Of a DNA stretch of 14,865 nt, positions 1 to 6,468 are shown one piece after another. Origin of the DNA: Candidatus Poribacteria bacterium (GTDB lineage Bacteria > Poribacteria > DTPJ01 > WJIO01); contig WJIO01000364.1 of NCBI GenBank assembly GCA_014730235.1, positions 1 to 14,865 on the forward strand, in the 5' to 3' direction. Within the stretch, counting starts at the first letter, position 1. Each line of letters starts with the position of its first letter. The notes under the pieces are model-generated. The model was not told where the DNA came from, searched no databases, and saw only the letters and a list, made by a program, of their open reading frames with translations. A program made the translations under genes and the position numbers.

Positions 1-3000
1 GCCGGGAATACTTCGTAAGTTCCATGAATCTGAAGCGTCGTCGTATCCAATACCCAGGGCTTTGCCGGGATCTGCAAGGATGTTCAGTTGAACCATGAAA
101 TCCCTGCGGATTCTTCCGTCCTTTGTGCCGCGTCGGCGAAAAACTATGCGTGATTCCCAGCAGTGTAAGGTACGATGGAATGAAAAACTTAAATTGCTTA
201 TATCTTTAACTCTGTCATCATATTCATACTCTAATTCACACCTTAGACTCCAAATCCTGCTTAATCGGAGGTTTAATTTGCCTGAAAAAAACTGTCTCCA
301 TTCATCCCCGTATTGGTAATAAACACTTTGCCTTCTCAGGTATGCCGTCCATTTTCTTTCAGGAGCGGAATATCTGGCATCGGTATTGACAGTAATTAAA
401 AAAGGCTTTTCATTGTTGAAATTATTGGGGTTGTTTTCCAGAACAGTGCCAAACTCCCACTGCTTATTGGGTGTTAGTGTAAAAGTATTCCTTACCCTGT
501 CATAACGTCTGTCTGAGTCTTTATCCTCGGTATAGTCGGCTCCGGCACTGAGATTCCATCGAAAAAGGGATATACGCTCGCGTTTCTTCTTTGTCTTTAT
601 ATCTATACTATTAGTCATGCTGACTGTCAATCTTTTTCTTTCATAAGTCCATACGGCGGAACCAAAGGGATACAAACTCGGCTCTATTTCTTCCTGGCGT
701 TTTTCCGATTCTCCCGGAGGGGCATAAGTGAAACCTATGGAAGGTCTTACCGTATGTTTAAGTGCATGAAGTCCAGGAACAAATGATGGGTAGTAAATTC
801 GGTGTAAATCTGTACTCAACCGGGCAGAGGCGTTCCAGGCATTGCTAAAGACATTATATTCGCGTTCGTCAAAATCCCAACTTGGTTCTATTTCTTCTTC
901 ATCAAGGTAGATCAGACTGTTGCCTAAAGGTTGAGTTTTGCTATGCCATATTTGGCGATAAGTTCCATCAAGATCCAGATTAAATTCTCTGGTGACACCA
1001 AGCCTGATTATTGCCCTTTTACTTAAAGTTGTGCTGGCATCGGCTGTTTGAAGCCAGATATTATTTTCATCTCTATATTCATCCTTGTAATAATTTCCTA
1101 CATTGGTATCAAAAGATACTGAAGTATTATTAAGGGTGATAAAACCCAGGGAAGGTCTTGATCCTTCATCAAGCTTTCGGTAAATTATATCAGACAGCTT
1201 GCTGGCTTCGTCTTTTGTTCTGATGTTGGGGTCAATGGCAATGAAAATGTGACGGGCTTTTACCTGTATACGCTGGCCTCGCTCCTGTTTTACATCCTCT
1301 ACCTTTACTATCTGATAACCACCGGTAACGGATATGGGTTCGCTGATATCCCCGGGTTCCAGCTTATTGGGATCAAAAATATCAGCTTCAACTTTAGATC
1401 CCAGACCGCTTTCGCCTTTTCTAAACCACCCAAGGTCACCGCCAAGTTTCCGGGTGCTGGGATCGTCTGAAAACTGTCGGGCTAAATTTGAAAAACGGGA
1501 TTTACCCTGAATCCGGTCAGAGATATAAAGTAATCCTGAATTTGCCCTCTTAAAAGGCTGAATCTCGTTCAGACGATATCGAGGAAGTCTAAGGCTGAAG
1601 TCCGGATATTTTTGCAGCAGACCAGTATCCTCCCCCAGCAGATCCCTTGTTCCATCAACTATCAACCTTGCGCTGCCCCTGGAGGCATGTTTAGACATCC
1701 AATAATAATCAAACGCGCAGTATGACCTTAATTCCTGTTCGGGTCGGTAGCTTTGATAGACCTGCTTATATTCCTTACCGGCCAGGCTTAACTCGGCCCT
1801 CATGGCCAGGGCTTTTTCCATCAACAACTTTTCCTGTCGTGTAGCTGTGTCGTATTGCTTTCTTTCGCCGCCACGCCAGAGAGTCTGGTTATGGTGTATG
1901 TTTACATCCCAGGTTCGACCCAGCTTTATGGGGTTGTCGTCAATCTGGTACGAATATAACTCACCATAATTTAAGTAAACATCGCCGCCAAGACGACGCT
2001 TCTTTTCGATTTTAACTATGCGGTAGCCGTCCTCGCATTTAATGGGCCTTGTTATATTGCCAATCTCAGTCCGGAAGGCCTCTTTTCTGACTTCGGGTTG
2101 TAGTTCCCATTTATTTCGATAGCCAATGTCTCCACCAACTTCGGCAGTAGGAGCTTTTGAAAGCTGTTTAGCTAACTCCCCAAAATCTGGTGTTGGTTCT
2201 TTGTCCTCTAATTTCAGTATATAAACACCTCGCTGAGTGTTAATGGGCCTGCTTATATCACCTTTATTAAGCCTTCTTAAAGGTCTGTGGAAGGATATAT
2301 CCAATTCCTGGAAAGTTGTCCATCCAAGGTCGCCGCCTTTTGAGGCTGATTCCTGGTGATCTGAATGTTCTCTGGCCAATTCTTCAAAAGATACTCCCTC
2401 AGAAAGTTTAGTTAATATATCATCAGCTTCGTTTTGTGCATCCTCCTGGGCTTTGTCACTGGGTCTAAACTCCAGGAATATATATCTTACTACGGCTTTT
2501 TCCTTATCATCACCTTCCAGCTTTACTATAAAATAACCGTCCTTGGTCTCGATGGGTTCGCTTAACTGATTGGGCTGAAGTTCATAAGCGGTTTTTATCA
2601 CAGGATACAGGAAAGATGGAACAGGTTCTGTTTCATCCCTTATCTTTTTACTTATACCATTTTCATCAATTACATAATTTTCCAGAGGGCCCAGGTAACC
2701 ACCCCTTGATTTAGTGTCTTTATCGTCAGACCATCTTCGGGCTAACTGGCTGAATTCTGAATCTTCTTCGTTGAGCTTTTCCATTAGTTCCTGGACGCGT
2801 TCCCGGGTTTCCTCTTTTTCAGCTTCGCTTATCTGGAATTTAATAAATATCTGTTTAAGCCATATTTTATCCAGTTCACCAGTAGCCCTTTGAAGTATAT
2901 TCTCTATCTCTTTCCGGGTATCAAGCCATTGGGAGCTTGAAGCATCCTCTGGCACAGGTATGAAAATTTCCCGCAGGCTTATTTTATCTGCATCATAATC

Positions 3001-3786
3001 AAATTCCAGACCGCCGCTGGTACCGCGCCGGGTAGTATAATTCAGGAACAAAGAACCATCCAGCATCCTCCATCGGACAGGCAGGATGTTTTTGACGTAG
3101 TAACCCTCATATGTGTTGGAACCAAGTTTAAATATAAATCTTGATGGCTTTTCTTCCTCCAGAGAACGCCTGTAGACGGGAAGATACAACATGGGTATCC
3201 CACCGACTTTAAAAACCACATGCTTTGCGATCAATTCTTTTTTCAGATGAATGACGATCTTGGAAGCTTCAAAAACATAATGAGGTTCGCTGAGGGAGCA
3301 ACTGGTCATTGACCCTTTTTCTATGTAGGAATCATCGGCAGTAAGACGGGTCATCTCATCGCCGGAGTTATACCAGGGTCTATCGAAGCTTGTTCCATCA
3401 CGCATTATTCCCCGTTTGTCTTTCAGGTCAAATATCATACTCTCGGCCAGTATAGTCTGATCTTTCATCTCAAGGATAACATTACCTTGAGCTTCTACGA
3501 CTTCCCTTCTTAGATCAGCCCATACATGGTCAGCTTTTAGGGTAACATCCTCATAAACAACCACAGCATCGCCATGAGCAGTTCCCATTTGCTGGCTGAA
3601 GAACCAGTTTACCTTTCCGCCAGAACCTGTGGTTATGGATACGGTGTTTTTTTGATTTTCCTGCTGGGGATCGGATTTGTCTTCTTCATCCTGGGCGGGA
3701 GTAATATCTACGGTTAGAAAAAGCAGAATTAATAAAAGTGAAATAAGATAAAGTATACTATCTGAGCTTTTATGAGTTTTCTCCAT
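1..3786 (-). CDS. lptD: LptD-type LPS-assembly outer-membrane protein with inserted parvulin domains (3' end cut by window)
   Basis: The frame is open from ATG at 3786 to the window edge (1262 codons, no stop), so the C-terminus is missing. LptD is the barrel that inserts LPS into the outer leaflet. Seen in order: hydrophobic signal segment (about 9-32); OstA/LptA-like beta domain (about 55-190), with the TSC motif (C163) typical of the LptD N-domain; the GGIPMLYLPVY motif (196-206); early barrel strands (208-282); insertion 1 (about 285-600) with two full parvulin modules (307-426, 430-527) and a half module (533-598); barrel (600-748); insertion 2 (about 750-877) with a permuted parvulin module; then a long barrel with RPSIGFTYAPP (1014-1024) and C1209 near the end. 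Ordinary LptD proteins are roughly 750-1000 aa. The gene lies 22 bp after surA without a clear Shine-Dalgarno, so it is probably co-transcribed and perhaps translationally coupled. The LptD assignment is firm; the side of the membrane for the insertions is unknown. Confidence 0.9.
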   Translation of the reverse strand, partial: MEKTHKSSDSILYLISLLLILLFLTVDITPAQDEEDKSDPQQENQKNTVSITTGSGGKVNWFFSQQMGTAHGDAVVVYEDVTLKADHVWADLRREVVEAQGNVILEMKDQTILAESMIFDLKDKRGIMRDGTSFDRPWYNSGDEMTRLTADDSYIEKGSMTSCSLSEPHYVFEASKIVIHLKKELIAKHVVFKVGGIPMLYLPVYRRSLEEEKPSRFIFKLGSNTYEGYYVKNILPVRWRMLDGSLFLNYTTRRGTSGGLEFDYDADKISLREIFIPVPEDASSSQWLDTRKEIENILQRATGELDKIWLKQIFIKFQISEAEKEETRERVQELMEKLNEEDSEFSQLARRWSDDKDTKSRGGYLGPLENYVIDENGISKKIRDETEPVPSFLYPVIKTAYELQPNQLSEPIETKDGYFIVKLEGDDKEKAVVRYIFLEFRPSDKAQEDAQNEADDILTKLSEGVSFEELAREHSDHQESASKGGDLGWTTFQELDISFHRPLRRLNKGDISRPINTQRGVYILKLEDKEPTPDFGELAKQLSKAPTAEVGGDIGYRNKWELQPEVRKEAFRTEIGNITRPIKCEDGYRIVKIEKKRRLGGDVYLNYGELYSYQIDDNPIKLGRTWDVNIHHNQTLWRGGERKQYDTATRQEKLLMEKALAMRAELSLAGKEYKQVYQSYRPEQELRSYCAFDYYWMSKHASRGSARLIVDGTRDLLGEDTGLLQKYPDFSLRLPRYRLNEIQPFKRANSGLLYISDRIQGKSRFSNLARQFSDDPSTRKLGGDLGWFRKGESGLGSKVEADIFDPNKLEPGDISEPISVTGGYQIVKVEDVKQERGQRIQVKARHIFIAIDPNIRTKDEASKLSDIIYRKLDEGSRPSLGFITLNNTSVSFDTNVGNYYKDEYRDENNIWLQTADASTTLSKRAIIRLGVTREFNLDLDGTYRQIWHSKTQPLGNSLIYLDEEEIEPSWDFDEREYNVFSNAWNASARLSTDLHRIYYPSFVPGLHALKHTVRPSIGFTYAPPGESEKRQEEIEPSLYPFGSAVWTYERKRLTVSMTNSIDIKTKKKRERISLFRWNLSAGADYTEDKDSDRRYDRVRNTFTLTPNKQWEFGTVLENNPNNFNNEKPFLITVNTDARYSAPERKWTAYLRRQSVYYQYGDEWRQFFSGKLNLRLSRIWSLRCELEYEYDDRVKDISNLSFSFHRTLHCWESRIVFRRRGTKDGRIRRDFMVQLNILADPGKALGIGYDDASDSWNLRSIPG

Positions 3787-3808
3787 TTGATATTTTTATT
3801 ATAATTTC

Positions 3809-5107
3809 CTAATCTTCGGCCAATACCTGTATATAAGATTTCTCTCTGAGTTTTTTTGAATACTCAGCCAGCTTTTCCTGTAGCTTTCTATGGCTGATAA
3901 GTTCTCTTAGCTGTTCTTTTTCGTCTCTGCTTAGTTCCTGCCGATCAACAATTTTGAAAATATGGAAACCCAAAGGAGTTTTAACAGGTTTACTTATCTG
4001 ACCAACCTGAAAAGATTCAAAAGCATCTTTAAGTTCCGGACCCATGGATTCGATGGGTATCTCTTTCCAGTCGCCGCCTTCTTCTCTGGTTAATGGATCC
4101 TGAGAATATTTACTCACCATAACAGAGAACTTTGCTCCAGTTTCAATTTCTTTTAATATGGAGTTGGCTTTTTGTTTCACAGCTTTTTCCACATCCGGGG
4201 AGGGCCATATTGCAATATGAATACGTAGCACCTTTACGGAGCCTTCTTTTTTATCAACTAATTTCAGAATGTCATAACCTCCAGGAGTTTCTATAGGGAA
4301 ACTGATCTGACCTACCTGAAGTTCTGAAGCCGCTTCTTCCAGTCTAATGTCATATTTACCCATGCCTGGTATAAAATAGCCCAGGTCTCCCCCGGACTCC
4401 CTTGTAGGTTCATGATCCGAGAACTGCCGGGCCAGTTCGGCGAAATCTTCGCCGCTTTTAGCCATATTAATTATTTTTTCGACCTTTGCCAGAGCTTGTT
4501 CTTTGTCTTTTTCAGTTATATCAAATTTAAGGAAGATATGCCTGAGTTTCAGGACATCAGATTGCCCAGGAAATTGGTCTTTGTTTTCTTCATAAAAATC
4601 TATGATTTCTTGTTCTGTTACCCGGATATCCTGTCCAAATTGCTCTTCATTAAGCCTTTGGCTTAGAAGCCTTCTCTTAATATCCCGTTTGAAGGTGTCC
4701 AGATTATAACCTTCAGCAGCCAGGGCCTCTTTAAATGCTTCTTCCGATCCTGTTTGGTTTCTAAGAGTATTTACATACTGTTGAACTTCGGCATCAGTAA
4801 CCCTTATCCCTCTTTTTATGGCTGCCTGAATAAAAAGCAATTCATCAACCATCAGTTCCAGGAGTTCAGGTTTTGCAGCTTCCATTTCTTTCAGTAATTT
4901 CTGCTCATCCTGATAAAAAGGCCTTCTTAGTTCTATCTCTTTCTGCATTCGCTCTTCAAGTTCGGTTTTTGTAATCACCTCGTCACTTACTATTGCTACT
5001 ATTTTTTCAACTATTTTTGCTCTTAGGGATAAAGTTGTATATAGGGAAATAATTAGAGTTAGTGTGCATAAAAAGATGATTCGGAATTTTGAATTTCTTT
5101 TATTCAT
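3809..5107 (-). CDS. surA: SurA-like periplasmic chaperone / peptidylprolyl isomerase
   Basis: This is a 432-aa periplasmic chaperone of the SurA family, which holds unfolded outer-membrane proteins on their way to the barrel assembly machinery. Seen: a signal peptide (about 1-30, ending SLRA), a SurA N-domain with the VAIVSDEVITKTEL start (37-50), then two tandem parvulin domains. The first (about 187-286) has RHIFLKF, ARQFSD and GGDLGYF. The second (about 292-388) has YSQD, GGDW and GFHIFKI. A C-terminal helix (about 390-425) follows, as in E. coli SurA, which is close in length. Domain 1 keeps the first His (RHIF) but has Asp in place of the second (GYDI). Domain 2 lacks the first His but keeps the second. 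Catalysis may therefore be weak. The gene lies 138 bp after the lipoprotein gene and 22 bp before lptD. Its Shine-Dalgarno is poor. Confidence 0.92.
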   Translation of the reverse strand: MNKRNSKFRIIFLCTLTLIISLYTTLSLRAKIVEKIVAIVSDEVITKTELEERMQKEIELRRPFYQDEQKLLKEMEAAKPELLELMVDELLFIQAAIKRGIRVTDAEVQQYVNTLRNQTGSEEAFKEALAAEGYNLDTFKRDIKRRLLSQRLNEEQFGQDIRVTEQEIIDFYEENKDQFPGQSDVLKLRHIFLKFDITEKDKEQALAKVEKIINMAKSGEDFAELARQFSDHEPTRESGGDLGYFIPGMGKYDIRLEEAASELQVGQISFPIETPGGYDILKLVDKKEGSVKVLRIHIAIWPSPDVEKAVKQKANSILKEIETGAKFSVMVSKYSQDPLTREEGGDWKEIPIESMGPELKDAFESFQVGQISKPVKTPLGFHIFKIVDRQELSRDEKEQLRELISHRKLQEKLAEYSKKLREKSYIQVLAED

Positions 5108-5159
5108 TTTTCTGGTTGTCTCTGGTTAATGTAGTTTTCTACGATTTTACGAAAAAAAA

Positions 5160-5213
5160 TTGTAGGTTAGTTTTGAGTCTGCGAAACCCAACAGCAGAAT
5201 TAGGTTTCGCAGA
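5160..5213. repeat. Dispersed-type palindromic repeat / hairpin upstream of surA
   Basis: An 11-bp perfect inverted repeat (5178-5188 and 5203-5213, TCTGCGAAACC / GGTTTCGCAGA) encloses a 14-nt loop. The adjoining segment (TGTAGGTTAG, then TTGAG and GCGAAACCCAACA) resembles the widespread bacterial repeat built of GTAGGTTGGGTTGAG and CGAAACCCAACA; that comparison is from memory. It fills much of the gap between the lipoprotein gene and surA. On the minus strand a run of eight T (5152-5159) follows 18 nt after the hairpin. Confidence 0.6.
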
Positions 5214-5245
5214 TATAGGCAGATATAATACAATCCCAACTTTTA

Positions 5246-6223
5246 TTATTCGCTATTTTCTGTTTCTTTTTCATTAGACTCAGCGGTTTCTTCTTCAGTC
5301 ATAGCTTCTTCTCCATCGGCTTCCGTTGTATCTGCTTCCTCAACCACCTGAGGTATCTTTTCGGGATACAGTTTGAAATCATTCTCAGCCTTTAATTGAG
5401 CCAGCCACTTATCCATTCTTTCTTTCTTCTGATCTTTTTCCACAGCCCTTCTGATCTTTTTCTCTACCTCTGAGAATTCCTTTTGTCTAGGCGGAATACG
5501 TTCATCCAACCTTATGATCATATAGTATGTCTTTTCACCTATAGGCTGGACTATAATATCGCTCATGGCTCCAACTTCCAGACTGAAAGCTGTATTTACA
5601 AATTCCTGAGCTGATGAGAAGGAATCCTGGCTAAAGGTAACTTTACCTTCATTGCGCTGACCAGGGCCAACGGATTCGGCTTTGTCCGACATTTCCTTTG
5701 CCAACTGGGTGAAATCAGCACCGGATTTTATCTTTTCCATTATCTCTTTTGCTTTTTCTTCATCTTCTAGGGTTATTTCTGTTACAGCTACTTTTTCAGG
5801 CTCTACATATTCGTCTTTGTGCTGTTCATAATATGTTTTCAGGAAATCATCCGTTATGTTAATTTTGTCGTCAACTTCCCGTTTTACCAGTTCTTTGACA
5901 ATAAGCTGGTCTTTATATTCCTGAGTCTGTTTGAGTATCTCAGGATCTTCATCTAGACCTTTATCGTTGGCGACTTTGAGAAGCATCCTGCTTTCGGCCA
6001 TAAGTACGAGATATTCCTCTTTACCTTCCTGATCTGTATATTTTTTCTTTTTGTATTCAGGCAACTCGGAAATTTCATTTTCAAGCTCAGTTAAGGTTAC
6101 GGTTTGATTGTCGAATTCAGCCAGGATAGTTCCAGTCTGGGCTTTTTGGGAACATCCTGTAAATAAAGAAACAAATACTGAAAGCATTAGTAAAGTAACG
6201 CTTAAACATATAACCTTTTTCAT
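5246..6223 (-). CDS. Parvulin-type (PpiC/PrsA/SurA-like) peptidylprolyl isomerase lipoprotein
   Basis: The protein is 325 aa from the ATG at 6223. This start is chosen because AGGAGG (6230-6235) sits 6 nt upstream and because it gives a clean lipoprotein signal: MKK, a hydrophobic stretch, then LFTGC with the lipidated Cys at 24. A longer frame to 6316 would add 31 residues that spoil the signal peptide. After the Cys comes a SurA_N/PrsA-like helical region (about 30-139), then a divergent parvulin domain (about 141-240, with DFTQLAKEMSD and a C-terminal YYMIIRL strand). A charged helix follows, then a very acidic low-complexity tail (about 293-325) rich in Glu and Thr. The catalytic His residues of active parvulins are not evident, so a chaperone role is likely. 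The protein would sit in a periplasm-facing membrane leaflet. Its neighbours mfd, surA and lptD match an envelope-biogenesis operon. Confidence 0.85.
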   Translation of the reverse strand: MKKVICLSVTLLMLSVFVSLFTGCSQKAQTGTILAEFDNQTVTLTELENEISELPEYKKKKYTDQEGKEEYLVLMAESRMLLKVANDKGLDEDPEILKQTQEYKDQLIVKELVKREVDDKINITDDFLKTYYEQHKDEYVEPEKVAVTEITLEDEEKAKEIMEKIKSGADFTQLAKEMSDKAESVGPGQRNEGKVTFSQDSFSSAQEFVNTAFSLEVGAMSDIIVQPIGEKTYYMIIRLDERIPPRQKEFSEVEKKIRRAVEKDQKKERMDKWLAQLKAENDFKLYPEKIPQVVEEADTTEADGEEAMTEEETAESNEKETENSE

Positions 6224-6229
6224 TAACAT

Positions 6230-6235
6230 CCTCCT
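6230..6235 (-). promoter_or_regulatory. Ribosome binding site deciding the lipoprotein start
   Basis: AGGAGG on the minus strand directly abuts one ATG (6229) and lies 6 nt from the second (6223). Only the second has workable spacing, so it is taken as the start. This excludes the 31-residue upstream extension. Confidence 0.75.
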
Positions 6236-6376
6236 ATTATAACGCCAGAGTTTAATATTTGTCGCGTATTGAATATTTTGGTTCTCCCGACTTGGGTGCG
6301 GAAATGAAAATAACACGCTTATAAAAGTTTTTCATTTTTAACACACTAACTTCTAAAGAACCAAATTTTTAATTAT

Positions 6377-6406
6377 GTAGGTTATATCACCAATATTTAA
6401 ACCTAC
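6377..6406. repeat. Short inverted repeat downstream of mfd
   Basis: GTAGGTT (6377-6383) and AACCTAC (6400-6406) form a 7-bp stem around a 16-nt AT-rich loop, in the 245-bp gap between mfd and the lipoprotein start. No T-run follows on the minus strand, so it is a weak terminator candidate at best. The TGTAGGTTA end also occurs in the repeat upstream of surA. Confidence 0.35.
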
Positions 6407-6468
6407 GCAAAAAACTACAAAATCAATTTAACTTTTTGAATTCAAGATTATGGAAAATGATAACATAC

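Noticed and set aside
1249-1470. Small plus-strand open frames across lptD (for example 95-319, 1249-1470)
   Set aside because: They lie antisense to the long continuous lptD frame, which has clear family motifs, and have no recognisable content of their own.
1156-2934. Parvulin segments in lptD as an assembly chimera with surA
   Set aside because: The frame is unbroken through all junctions, the modules differ in sequence from SurA and from each other, and no long identical stretch with surA is seen. Read mapping would be the final test.
6236-6316. Upstream extension of the lipoprotein to 6316
   Set aside because: It would bury the lipoprotein signal and has no ribosome binding site, whereas AGGAGG precedes 6223 at good spacing.
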